Position numbers and translations under genes: made by a program. The notes under the pieces were generated by a model, which saw only the letters and a program-made list of their open reading frames with translations, ran no database searches and was not told the origin of the DNA. Positions 35,549 to 48,020 of a DNA stretch of 64,000 nt are shown in pieces (positions within the stretch are counted from its first letter, which is position 1; every line of letters starts with the position of its first letter). The DNA comes from Hericium rajendrae (Eukaryota > Basidiomycota > Agaricomycetes > Russulales > Hericiaceae), in contig CM065879.1 in assembly GCA_033439255.1 (NCBI GenBank), positions 1,468,501 to 1,532,500 of the forward strand, written 5' to 3'.

Positions 35549-37323
35549 CTATATCTTCTGCCCACGGCCGATGGTCTTGACCTAGCGTGAACACATCAGT
35601 GCCTATCGAAGTGCAGAGATGGATGAAGGGGACTCACATTGAAGCCGAGCGCGCGGAGCTTGTCGGCGTCGAGGATCATGCGCCCGTCGAACACGAACGC
35701 GGGCTTGTTCATCGTATCGTAGATCGCAGACCAGTCGATCTGGCGGAACTCGTTCCACTCGGTCGCGATCACGACCGCCTCGCTGCTCTTCGCAGCCGCG
35801 AGCGCGCTCGGTGCGAGCGTCACCTGCTTCTGGACTAATCGCGCACGCCATCAGCGGGGCCCGCGGCCGGACAGGACGGGCATAGCGGAAAACGCACTCT
35901 GCTCGAGCGTGAGATCGGGCAGGGCCTCCTGCAGGTCGAGCCAGATCTGGGCCGCGGAGACCTGCGGGTCGTAGATGGTAACGCGCGCGCGCTCGAGGAG
36001 GAAGTCGCGCACGAGCGCGATCGCGGGCGACTCGCGCGTGTCGCCGGTGTCGGCCTTGAACGCGAAGCCGAGCACGGCGATGTTCTTGCCCGTGATGGTG
36101 TTGAAGAGCGTGTCAACGACGGTCTTGGAGAAGCGGCGCTTCTGGTAGTCGTTCATGATGACGACCTGGCGCCAGTACGCGGCGACCTCGGGCAGGTGCA
36201 GGCTCTCGGAGAGGTACACGAGGTTCAGGATGTCCTTCTGGAAGCACGAGCCGCCGAAGCCGACCGACGCGCGCAGGAACTTGGGGCCCACGCGCGAGTC
36301 GCGCCCGACGGCGTGCGCGACCTCGTCGATGTTCGCGCCGGTCGCTTCGCAGATCGCGCTGAGCGCGTTGATGCTTGAGATGCGCTGCGCGAGCATCGCG
36401 TTCGCGGCGAGCTTTGAGAGCTCGGAGGACCACAGCCCGACGGTCAGGATGCGCTCCTTGCTGTGGCCGAGGCGTCAGATATGAAGACATGCGCGGAGGT
36501 CGTGTCAGGACACTTACGGCACCCAGTTCGCGTAGACGTTCGCAAGGGCTTGGCAGGCATCCTTGCCCGCCTCGCTCTGGAGCGATCCGATCAGGACGCG
36601 GTCCGGCGCGAACAGGTCCTGAATGGCCGTGCCCTCCGCGAGGAACTCGGGATTCGAGAGGATGTCGAAGCGGCAGCCGTTCTTGGAGTTCGCCTCGAGG
36701 ATGGTGCGCATCGACTCGGCGGTGCGGCACGGCACGGTCGACTTCTCGACCACGATCTTGGACGAGGTGGCGACGGCGGCGATGCGGCGCGTGGCCGACT
36801 CCACGTAGCTGCGCAGAACATGTCAATTATCGACGAGAGGCTGTCATTGCGGGATAGACGCGTACTTGAGGTCGGCAGCGAAGCCCGCGCCGACACCGCT
36901 CTTCTTCGTGGGGGTGTTCACACTGACGAAGATGAGATCAGCCTCCTGGATCGCAGTGTCCACATCCGTCGAGAAGAAGAGGTTGCGGCCGCGCGCCTGC
37001 TTGACAACGTCGACTAGGCCAGGCTCATAGATCGGTAGGGCAAAGTCGGCGCTGTTCCACGCATCGATTCGCGACTGGTTCAGATCGACGATGGTCACAA
37101 TAACGTTCGGGCACCTCAGCGCAATAACAGCGCACGTCGGGCCACCTGTCAGGTGTGATGAGAATTATGCGTAGGAAACAGGCACCGCGTGGGACACGCA
37201 CCGACATAACCAGCACCGACTGTGAGTTGGATGAGACCAGATTAGCTCATACGGCACGGAAATGAGTTAGACTTGTACGGATCACGCACTACAACAGATT
37301 TTCTTGACGGTGACGGGTGCCAT
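35549..37323 (-). CDS. UGD1: UDP-glucose 6-dehydrogenase
   Basis: Oxidises UDP-glucose to UDP-glucuronate with two NAD+, supplying UDP-GlcA and UDP-xylose for polysaccharides; cytosolic. The start at 37323 reads [11 protein letters not shown] and is joined through two short introns to [20 protein letters not shown], an intact Rossmann motif. Next come [67 protein letters not shown] (with the catalytic cysteine) and [19 protein letters not shown] small last exon, reached by an intron near 35587-35632, gives [10 protein letters not shown] and the stop at 35549, the usual C-terminus. At least six introns; no lesion seen. It lies about 8 kb from the epimerase-glycosyltransferase fusion and could feed the same sugar-nucleotide economy, but that link is only positional. 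Confidence 0.93.
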
Positions 37324-40300
37324 GGGTGGTATCAGGAGGAAGAAAAGGTATGGAGGGGTATGGACGTTAAAGAGAGGAAATTTGAGTGCTGCTGCTGCTA
37401 TATAGACGCCTCGAAACGCACCCCGTATCACCATCGGCCCACCGTTCTTGGCCGCCGTCCTTACCTAACTCGTGCAAAGGTCCGGCCTCAATGAAGGGCT
37501 TGGCGTCCTTTAGGTCAGGACGGTTCAGCCAAATCTCCGTCCACTCTTCACCTTACTCCATCGTTCTTGAGCCTCGCGCACTGCATGGGCCACGCAACAG
37601 TTAACCTGACTCTGCTCAGGTGAACCATGCCTTTTTCTGCAATTTCTGTGTCTTTCTGGAGGTATATCGATGTGCCCGTGCGGCATGTGCACTCCCCGGC
37701 GCGGCCGTCTCGCCCCGTCGTGTCTGGCCTCGACATAATCCGTCTGTTCTGACACAATCAATCTTCACAACCATCTCGATCATGCCACGAATGCGCGCCT
37801 TTTGAGGCACTTTTCCAGTGGTGCGATATTTAGATGTCTGGCACGTTGGTGGGTCGCGTCGGACATCGATAGACGCGGTAGACCCTGTAACAGCCTGTAA
37901 CCAGGCGAGCCTAGTGCTAGCCAGGTGCTCGCAGTTTGCTTTCCTGTAAATTGTGAGTGCAATTGCATCTACGTGCAGTGACAACGGTAAACTAATATCT
38001 ACATGGATCATTGGACTTGCGGCTTTCGAAGCAGCATAAATGGCCGAGCGCGACGGTCATTGACACTCGATAAGCTTAAACTTGAGCCCATGGTCGTCGG
38101 CCGCAAGATGCGCCCGACGCTGAGTTATATCAGTCATCGTCCTGCGTATGATCCATCTTTCCGACAAAGGCGGCGACATGATATCAATCTCGACAAAGTG
38201 GACTATAAACGCGGATGCGCTGCCGACCTTCCAGCTTGAAATCCAAGAAGATTCCACATATTTAAATATTTAAATTTGAAAGGTTGGGAATCTTCATTGC
38301 CAGATGAATTGACCTTCTGAAGGGCTTGCCTTGCGTTATAGCCGCCAATCAGGCACATCCGACTTGGACGAGGTTTGTATTTCGGTGATCCGGGATATGC
38401 CTCGATAACTCCGTGATTCGCTGTGTTCCGGAGATGGCGGATTGGCGTCTGCCGAAGGGACATGCTTGTCTTTATAAGCAGTGCCATCGGTTTGTTGTTG
38501 GCATGTTTGTGTTACGATCTGCTTGTCAAAGCTGATGCTAACTTCACGCGGTGAGTGTCTTCCATTCCTCTATGACGGTGCGAGTCTCAGGATGGTTTCT
38601 AGGCATAGATTACCTTTGCACGCTACGTTAGAAGCAATGTTTGGGTGTAGCGGAAGTCTGGACCTTCCAGTCAGCACATCCTTGTATGTCTACACCGTTA
38701 CACAACCCATCCTTCCCTGCGCGGCCGTGACTTATCGCAAAGATGTTTGTGCACCAGCATGTTTTTCGAATCATCCTTATGCACTACACAAGGTTAGATC
38801 GGAGTCGATCAGCCAGATTAATCCACAGGCCATGTGTCATCTCAGTACACCGTGGAATCGAGCCGTAAGTCTTCTCCATGACTTTGAGGGTACATGGCGT
38901 ATGATACTTGCCCACAGATATTGGCCTAGTTCTTGTACCCATATTTTAGATCGAAGCGCCGTAGTACATAAGTCACAAGTGCGCGATCACAAGTGCGCGA
39001 GTACGACATACCATCCCCTTTCGGCGCCAGCGTCCATCTCCAGACACCCTCACTTCTTTTTTTTTTTGTGGATTTCTGTCTTCCACTGCGGGGTTGTGTA
39101 CTTAACCATCTCCGTCCGAGAGATCCTCAGAGAGCGGCTCCTTCTGGGTATTGTTACGGACTCTCCACTGCTCGTCCATGGATAATTATGGTCATTCACG
39201 GTTTCTGCAAACTGCAGTGATGACTAGGTGGACCCTGCGACCGAGGCACTGCAGAAAACGATATTGACTGGACCTCTCCGGACGTTACATCCCAGGAAAG
39301 GGTACGTATCGGCCATAAGCGAAATAGAGCAGACCACGGGGGAAGGTAAGCACTGTGTACTGTCGTTTTCAAGAGCTGGTGCTGAAGCAGTTCAGGTCGC
39401 TGTCGTGATGGTTGGTTCTGAGGACGAGTGACGCTTACTTAGAACCGCGCCGTCATCGTTCTCATCAAGTCTGAATTAATAGCGGTAGTAAAAATCGAGC
39501 CTGCATGCCTAACTATCGTTGTTCATCACGATTCGCCGACGCCACTCGTCTATCACCAGCTCGGGAGTATGCGCGTTCCCGCGTACAGGTGTAATCGTCC
39601 GGGGTCAAGCCCTCACACGCACTGCTCAGGCAGGCATTATCGTCATAGCTGTCGAATGCCGGTGAATCCAGGTATGCAGCTGTCGCGATCCACGTCAGAC
39701 ATACGCCATCGTCATCCTCTAGACACCCGTCGGATGTGCTACATCTGTCGCATAAGATTTCCGCTCCAATTCCGAGGGTGATTGATCAATAGTACTCTCC
39801 CCATGGAGTAGCTAATCGCTATTTCCAGTAATGTCTTCATTGCGCCGACGCGGGTGCATATGCCTGCTCATGGAAGACGAAGCAGGCGAAAGTGAATTCT
39901 CTACGCCAATGGGGAGCAGCGGCTGAACTTACGGTCTATTGTTGAAGCAATTATAGTCACAAGTGAGCATACCTGGATTCTTGTATCCGCATTCGTTGAC
40001 ACCCCGTCTCCCAGATCCGGCATAATCTCTACGTCAGCGCAGCAGAAACTCCCCCACTGGCAGTCGCATTCGATGACACTTGGGAAAGGGTCGAAACGTG
40101 CCGGTACCTCGATAGATGGAAGCAACATTTCAGGAAAGGTTAATAGAGCTCGCCGATGGTCGTGGTACCTGACTTCCGAAAAGCATGAACAGGAGCGCAG
40201 CTATCACCGGCCTTCGACTTCTTTAATGGAGGAATGTCAAGCACCCGAATAGAAGCATGTAGCGCTTCTTCTCACGCAAGCTTCTTGTGAGTTTGCGATC

Positions 40301-40984
40301 ACTCGTGCCGCTATGGCCCCTGACTCAGAGACATCTATTCTGTTGAACAGTATATTTTGCTTGTTTTCTGTAAATGACCCAACCATACTCTTCAAGATGG
40401 TTCTTGTACCTCCAGAATATTGGCGGTACCCGGTATCAAGTCAACGACCGCCGAATTCGAGACGACCACGTTCAGTTGTTTTTACACGTGCTCAACAGCC
40501 ACATTATCCGGGCATCAATACACCCGGCCTCTGGCGTAGCATCGGTCCGCGGTCTCTACAGGGACTCAACGCACCTCTCCTTCCATACAATTTGAGAAAA
40601 CTATTGGGGAATGCGGTCACCGGTGATATTGCGCATTTAGACCTCGCCATATTGTAGGTGAGTCGCATCGCACGTTTCGCCGGAGCTACGTCTCGCTCTG
40701 TGAGAGCGCAGACTCTGTGGTCCCTGACAGTTGTATGGCAAGACGGCACGGCTGTATCTATTCTCAGAAAATATGGGCCGCTGGATCGACAAACCCTACA
40801 GCGTTTCTGGAAGTCGGTCGGTCGACTTAGCTCCGACTTTATCCACAGCAGGTCTACTTTAAAAGGGGACGTCTCTGCTGCGTAACGTCTCCATCTCACC
40901 ACCCTTGGCTGCAAGCACCTCCTTCCGCAGTCAAATCTACATTCCTTCCTATTATCTTCTCGCTCAATCATCTTCATCTCTACC
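37324..40984. other. 3.7-kb gene-poor stretch
   Basis: No gene could be supported. The candidates are weak. One is a short hydrophobic start MLVFISSAIGLLLACLCYD on + near 38463 followed by a donor-like GTGAGT; another is a 234-codon + frame (38481-39185) with mixed composition. A palindromic AT block (ATATTTAAATATTTAAAT) lies near 38258-38275. A T-run is at 39058-39067. CTTTAAAAGGGG near 40857 could be the TATA element for the large gene starting at 40985. A decayed membrane-protein gene at 38.4-39.2 kb is possible. Confidence 0.4.
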
Positions 40985-43900
40985 ATGTGTCTTGGTAACT
41001 TCGCTGAAGTCTCATCCGAATACATCAACAGCCAGCTTCGGACTCACTGGGAAAACTCTCAGCGATGCGTTCAGAAGCACAACAGGGAGGGCCTCAAGCC
41101 TCAGAGCCGCGAGCTCGAGTACGGGTTCGCCTTGAGCGAGTTCTACTACCGCAAGGCTGGCAACTATCAACGCTCCAAGGACGACATGACTTTCTGGGCT
41201 TCCTTCGGCTGTCCTCGTCTTGAGTTCGTCTGCAACCACGAGGCGATCCTCTACCTCGAGGTGAAGGAGGGCCATGTCTATCTCGAGAACGACAAGGGCA
41301 CCCACCCTGACGCGTATGTGCCTTATCAACCTTGTGCTTTTAATTCGCTGACGTCGCCTATAGAAAAGGGAAGCAACCCTTCAACGACAAGCTTATCGCT
41401 TTCCGCCTCAATTATTCTACCCACACACTGCGTAACGTCGTGTGCAAGGCCATTGGCAACGCCAATTCGTACGAGTTGACTCTGCTGGTCCTTGATATTG
41501 CATGTACGTCGCTTTCGTAATCCTGAAAACATCTCAGCCCTCATGATTTTGACCAGCTGCATCATTCTGCGACTACCTGTCGCGCGATCTGGCCCAGAAC
41601 CAAGGTTTCACTGAAGAACAAACGCAGGAGTGCGCCTCTCTTGTACGCTATCTTGGTCCGCAATACCTCGGGCTCCTCAAACGCGCTGGATATCACGTCC
41701 TTCATGCTCTTCCTGATTTCGACAACCTGTCGCGCTCTCGGGAAGTGGACTACTCTGTCGTTTCTAGAGGCCCGCTCATCATCAACGACATCTTCGGTAT
41801 CAGCGTCACAGAGGTCGACAATTATCTTCAGAAACTCTGGCTCGATGCGACCGCTTACATCGACGAGCACGGTGTGGGTGAAAGCTATAACGTGGCCACA
41901 CCCTTCCATCTCGCGGAGCACCGCTGCCGGTGGAACGATGAGAGCGTCGAAACCTACATTCATACCGTCTTCGGGCCCCTCAAGGTCGAGCCTTTGTGCG
42001 AGAGCGAGGTGATCTTGTGGCTGGACGTGCACGATGTTCATTTCTTCACAGGATGGTTTGTGGGGTATGTATGCTATCTTTCCCAGCTACTCAGATATTG
42101 ACGAAGCTATGGTCAGGGATTCACTTAGTTACCACGACTGGAAGATCGCGCTCATCGTCGACGTGGAATTGGAGGAGACCGAAGAGGGCCAAGTGAGGCG
42201 CTTGAAACTGGACCTCTCCTGTACGTGATTTCCATTCCTGCCGAATATATGCTCATCTGACCATGTCACAGCTGCGCGTTTCTGTGAACGCCTCTCGACC
42301 GTTATCGAAGACGTCAAAGTCCATGAACTCTTCTATGCTCTTGTCCAGTACATCACCATCCGCTACGTGAGGATCCTTGACGAGTCCAAACATCACTACG
42401 TCTACCATCACGACACACGGGTTGTCGTCTCCACGGTCGAAGAAGAGGATATCGACTGGTACGGCGGTGACGAAGACGAGGACCTCGGCTGCACGTGCGA
42501 AAGCGAGACAGAGTGCACCCATACCTATGTTTACAGCCATATCTACTGGGGCAAGATCTACCAGAAGATCATCAGTCATTCTTACGAGTACGACTACGAC
42601 TTGGTTACCTCGATCACACAAGGTGCCCTCAATAAGTATGGAAGCCTGCTCTGGGAGATGGCATCGCAGAAGCTCGAGACGTCCACAACCGAAGGCATGA
42701 AGACCGCCGGGACCTCCTCCGACGTTGCTCTGGCATATTATGCCTTGCAACTCGAGGGGCAGACCTATTTCACCGCGTCGTTCTCTGCTCCTCAGATCCA
42801 GCTTGTCTGCATGCCTGGTTCTAAAAAGGTCATTGTCTATTACCACGTCAAGGAGGGTTCCATCCGGAACTTGGGTCCAAACAAGAAACTCGATACAACG
42901 TATGTTCATTCATTTCCGTAAAATTGACTTATTCTTATTCGTGTCTCGTGCTTAGCTCTTCGTTGGAATACCACTTCGATCGTGTGACGGTGGCTTTCGA
43001 GATTGGCTTGAAGTTGCGTTCTTGCTCCGACACGTACAAGGTCCCTGAGAAGTTCAGGAAGTACCTCGATACCTGCAACGAGGGCGATTACCAGCAGCTC
43101 GTTTTGGACTTCTCCAGTGAGTCTCAATCTGATCTGAGTTACATGTAGTCTAACTTTCCCTTCTACTAAGCTGCGAGATACCTGGACTCCAAGTCTCATA
43201 CGTCTAGCTTGGCCAAGGACTGCAATTTCAGGCTGATCCGCAAGAGACGTGAGGCCTTGGTGGAGTACTTCACTCGTTACTATTTCTCTACTCTCGCACA
43301 AGGCGGCCTCGACATCCTATATACACTTCCAATCAGCGCGACCAGCGCATTCTCGATCACGTCGATCGACTTCCAGGTGTGCCCCTTCACCTTCGGGCCC
43401 GACGACGAGTATGTCGAGGGTATACGAGGCCGCCAACGTGCCATGTTCGAGCGTAACATGATCGTCTTCGTGGGGATGGCCGAGGGACGCTGGTTCACCA
43501 GACCGATCCCACGCTCGGGCACATGGGCGTTCGGCCTCAACCGCGAGATCACCCAGGGCACAGTCATTCTTTCTAGGGACGTCTTCCTCAAGAACAAGCT
43601 TCTTTCTCTGCTTTCATACATCAATGCTTCGACAACTGTCATCCCCACATTCTCAGGCGTCGATGAGGGCAAACTGGAGCTCACGCTCAAGACTTGGAAG
43701 GACAGCGCCAAGGCGGGTCGTGATTGTAGCTTCAAGCAATCAAGTTCCTCGGAGAGCGGACTGGAATTCGTCTGGCACAATGTCGACCGATGGGCCTACG
43801 AGCACGAAGGTGGAGTGGACAACAGCTGCACCTATCGCGTGTCTTGTAAGCACATTCGCTATCCTATTAACCAGAAGCGTCCTCATCTCACTACTCGTTT

Positions 43901-44765
43901 GCAGGCGAAACGACCAACAAGATCCTGGTCCCTACTGGTTTCAACAATGGCAGTGTTGCTATCCAAATTACTGGCAAGGTCGTCTTGAAGCTCGCACTCC
44001 AAGGGGTTTCGCATCAGTGGCAGTGAGTCTTCGGTCTTCGATAGTTAATTTTGAGCTCATGTCAGTACCGCAGAGCCGAGGAGTGTGCCGACTGGTCGAC
44101 GGCTCTCTCGTTCGTCTCCACCGGTGCCGGTGGCCTGAGCGTCCAGGCTTCCAGTGCTATCGTCCCTGAATTCACAGGCTTCGACTCCGACATCGACGAG
44201 TCCGGCTTCATCCTTTGCGGCGGAGGGCTTGAGGTTCAACTGCCTGCCAGCATCCAGATCGGAGATGTAGCAACCAAGTTGAAGGGATGCCTGGAGGGTC
44301 CATGGCACCTCTCGCCTCCCGGCCCTGGAGTGCTTTGTGCCTCTAGCCCCGTCTTGGACCAGCAGGGTGCTCTCTTGCTCGAGCTTCAGTCCTACACCGA
44401 CGTTACCTCTGACGTCAAGAGGGAAAACCCGTTCGCAGCCTCCGAGAACGGCAGATTGCGGAAGAGTCAGTGACACTATATTTCTGTAGCACGGTACTTT
44501 CTAAATACTGAAAATTCCTTTTCTTTCAGTCATTGAGGTGTACCACGATGCTGGATCCTACAACTCCCAGTTGTCGCCTCCACCCAACTACTCTCCGAAG
44601 CGTCCCTCCAGATATAGGCCCGGTTACTTCCCAGGCGATTCTGACATGAGCTTCTCTTCTGCAGACAACGAGGAGGATGTCGAGACGGAAGTGCTGACGG
44701 AGAGAAGTTCCTACCACCATTCGCTCAACCGTTCGCTTAACGGCTCAGTCCGACTTTCATACTAA
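40985..44765 (+). CDS. Large (>1,100 aa) protein of unknown function with repeated modules
   Basis: About ten exons, all joined by clear GT..AG introns, start MCLGNFAEVSSEYINSQL. No signal peptide or membrane segment. A module recurs: first half CNHEAILYLEVKEGHVYLEN (41.2 kb), CESEVILWLDVHDVHFFTG (42.0 kb), CMPGSKKVIVYYHVKEGS (42.8 kb). The matching second halves are LLVLDIASASFCDYLS, LKLDLSSARFCERLS and LVLDFSTARYLDSKS. In each, a phase-1 intron cuts at the same point inside the second half (41504-41556, 42221-42271, 43117-43170). A fourth phase-1 intron at 43846-43904 may mark a diverged copy. An acidic, Cys-containing insert (WYGGDEDEDLGCTCESETEC) separates modules 2 and 3. The C-terminus is a Ser/Pro/Tyr-rich disordered tail. 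I do not recognise the family; the strand-rich modules suggest tandem beta domains. Confidence 0.75.
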
Positions 44766-44914
44766 GTTTGATTTTGCATGTAATCTTTCTCTCTTTGTGT
44801 GCCCATTTGCAATATAACGTGCATTCCTTCGTGAGATTGGTAGTGACCGCACAAGATTAAGTCTTCATAGATGTCTATCTACAGGTATGCGTACTACAAC
44901 GTCGACTGTCGAGA

Positions 44915-47900
44915 TTACTGGGTCATCCTCAGTCCCTGCAGAATGCTTAGAATGATAATCGAGGTGACCGCTCTTTGCTGCGAATCCATTCTTTCTTCAT
45001 GCATAGGCCCATTTCCGACCTTTCCCGTGAACCAATCAAAGCGATGTCCAAGCAGCTGGACCTCCCTCCTCTCCAAAAGACCGGCAACCCGTCCCATTTC
45101 ACTGAACATACGGATCAACGAGCTCTCCATAACCGCGGCAACCCAGCGCACACCAGCAAGTGTGGACTTCATGTCGCGAACCCTCTCAGCATTCCTCCAG
45201 AGATGACGGTATAGGTCATGCGAGATGTTCGCTAAGATTACAGCTGCGATCATCTCAAGACCGAAGACTAGCAAAGAGATCCCTGCATTGCCGATCGCGA
45301 CGATGGCCCCAAGGAAGGTCATTGAAAAGGAAATGAGGAGGAGCTCTGCGCTGTTCGGAGCGCCGTCAATGTAAACGTGTTCGGGGTATAGCTTGATGAG
45401 CCCCCCATCTCCCTTTGACCACATGTAAAAGCGCCAATAGGACCGCTGACCGTTGTTCCACCACGGATGGGTAACTGTGGCATCGAGCGCGGCAGCAAAC
45501 CCTTTGCCACCATTGGCAAGAGAGTGAAGGCGCTTTTGCCGGACGAAGTCAATATCTTCTCCTCCGCCCGTCTTCGGAAACTGCAAGTGGAACTGAACTC
45601 CGTCCTTGAAGTCACGGCGTGCGATCAGATTAGCAGTGACACCCCATGGGAGGTCGCTACGGACATCTTCAGGGAGTTTCGGGGCGATATCCCAAAAATA
45701 CGTGACTCCCGCAAGATGGACAGCTGTCGTGAATACTGTATCGGCAGAGGGAAAACAAGAAGTCCCCACCAATCCGGCGGCCAGTGGGTTTGCTCGAATC
45801 GCTTTCTCCGCTTCAACGAGGAGATTAGGTTCTGGGGAGACATCGTCGTCCAGGAAATAAACCCATTCCGCTGAGGCCTCGGACATGCCTCTGTTCCGCG
45901 AGGCTGAAGCACCAAGGTTGCTCTTGTTGACACGTATGCGAACGTCGGGACGATGGCCGTAGCGATTCTCCAGATGAACAATGAACGGGGAAGAAGGGTT
46001 GTCAACGATGATGATGAACATCACTGTGCATGTAGGAGAAGGCTGAAGGGACAGAATGCCTTCCAGATACCGCAGCTGGACACGATAACATGGAACGATG
46101 ATGTCGATCGACAGCTTCCTAGTCGATGCTCCTAGATATCCCTCGACTGTCCTGGTTGCTGTGGTCAAAGTGTCAAATGTCCAATCGGGATTGTGCTGCT
46201 TCACGTATCGCGCGGTATTGGTGCCGCCCAACTTGTTTCGGATCCTGGACTCCATCATCCTCGAACATCCGAATCTGCGATACAGCTGGAAAAGAAACGG
46301 ATCTCCGTCCTGGTTCACGAAAGTGTCCGGAACCACTTCGCCCGCGAAGATATCCATATGTGAACGGTGAATAATAGGAAACGTTGGCATTCCAGGAAAG
46401 CTTGTATCTGTGAATGCGACACAGCCTGCGCCGTATGGGACTCGCTCCGCCTGTGCAATCTTGTGGAACTCGGCGACTGCGTCGCGCATCCAGCCTTCAT
46501 CTTGAATGATTATGTCGTCGCCTAACAGGATGAAATAGGCACAGCCGTCCTCCCAAGCACGCCGCGCGCAAGCCCTCCACAGACTGCAAATGTGGCCACG
46601 AGGATAATCGCAGATCAGGGTCACTATGCTGGAGAACCCATTGGCGCGCAAAACCTCTTCGGCTCTGTTCTTGTCACGGAGGTAGTGGTCGTCGGCATCG
46701 ATAGCCAGATAGATCTTGACCTCGAAGCGCTTCCCACCAAGCGCCCGTGTGTCTCTCCAGGTAGTCCTCTCCAGCGACTGGGCAAACTCGGCGAGGTTCT
46801 CCAGGCAGTCCTCTGGAGCGTTCGATCCGCGTGACGTGATGGGCAAGAGAATGGCGAAGGTCTCGCGTTCAGCCTTCATGTGCACCAATTTGCTTTCCTG
46901 TAGATCGCGCAAATATGCTGACCGTCGGTCGTCGTCCAACTCTTCAAGCTGACTCTCCAGTTCAGCTGCGATCCACAGACCTGTCTGCCTCACACCTTCC
47001 TCGAGGCTGACCTGTGGCTCCCAGCTCAGCCTACTTCGCACAAAGTCATTATTGGAATTGCGAGATGCAACGCCGACTGGCTTGTCAGGGTCCAACTGCA
47101 GGTGAAGAGACGCCATATCGATGCCGACGCTCCGTGCGGCCAGTCGAGCAAGATCGCCAATGGAGATGGCCTCCTCTGACCCGATATTGACCACGTCTGT
47201 ACAACCCGAGTCTAAAACGCGAATGATGGCGTCGACGCAATCGTTGATGAACAGAAAGCTGCGGCGCTGTTTGCCAGTTCCCCATATCTCGATCACCGCG
47301 GGGTCTTCGGCGCCGGCCTGCGGCAGTTTGGCGCAGAGGGCCTTGCGTATCATGGCCGCTGGAGCCTTCTCGCGACCATTTGACCATGCGCCTCGGGGAC
47401 CATAGACGTTGTGGAACCGAGCCATATGAAGCTGGATGCTAGAACCGAACTGCTGAAGAAGAATCTCGGAGTGCAGTTTCTCAAGACCATAAAGGCCTTG
47501 AGGGGTGGGCGGCAAGGAGGACCACGCATCACTCTCCTTGAGGGAAACATCGCTGTTTTCATCCTTCTGCAGTGTCTCGGGGTAGACGCAGGCCGAAGAT
47601 GCATAGAAGAACCTCTTGACGCCCGCTGTGATGCAGGCGCGAAGAACTTCGAGGGTCATGGTGTGGTTTTCGAGATAGATGTCGAAATCATTTTCTGGGT
47701 GGATTGTGCCCATGCCACCCATGGTGGCGGCGAAATGGAGAACAGTGTGAGCACCCCTCACAACCTGCTCGCAGAAAGGGCCGTCGCAAAGGTTGCCTTG
47801 GATGAATTCCGAGCAGATCTTAATATCACCAAACGCAGATGCTGGACTGATATCCACGACGCGGACGAAATGTCCGGCGTCATGCAGACGATGGGCGACG

Positions 47901-48020
47901 TGAGAGCCCTGTGAATGAGAGTCGATATCTGATCAGTAGATGCCTTCAAGGAAGATCAGTCAGACTGACGATGAAGCCATGACCGCCTGTCACGACGATG
48001 ATATCTTTGGGGTTTGCCAT
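44915..48020 (-). CDS. GDP-mannose-3,5-epimerase-like / glycosyltransferase / GT2 fusion
   Basis: About 1,014 residues with one intron (47909-47969). Exon 1 MANPKDIIVVTGGHGFI joins GSHVAHRLHDAGHFVR, completing the NAD-binding GGxGFIGSH motif of an extended SDR. Residues 1-330 match plant GDP-mannose 3,5-epimerase at signature sites: AATMGGMG, VKRFFYASSACVYPE (acid/base Cys124), YGLEK (Tyr157, Lys161), GREKAPAA (Lys198) and RSFLFINDCVDAIIRVL. Residues ~355-590 form a GT-A-like domain (AIDADDHYL, FILLGDDIII). Residues ~600-850 form a GT2 domain (DIIVPCYRV, SRNRGMSEASAEWVYFLDDD, PKTGGGEDIDFVRQ). One or two hydrophobic helices follow (~870-925), suggesting membrane attachment. I infer an enzyme that makes a rare GDP-hexose and transfers sugars. 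It is divergent from a methyltransferase-GT8 fusion. Confidence 0.85.

Noticed and set aside
36113-37017. Long frames on both strands within UDP-glucose dehydrogenase
   Set aside because: They overlap confidently identified UGD exons in other frames and show only Arg/Ala-rich composition.
38481-39185. 234-codon plus frame in the gene-poor stretch
   Set aside because: Mixed composition, overlaps candidate introns and a T-run; no domain or membrane topology supports it.
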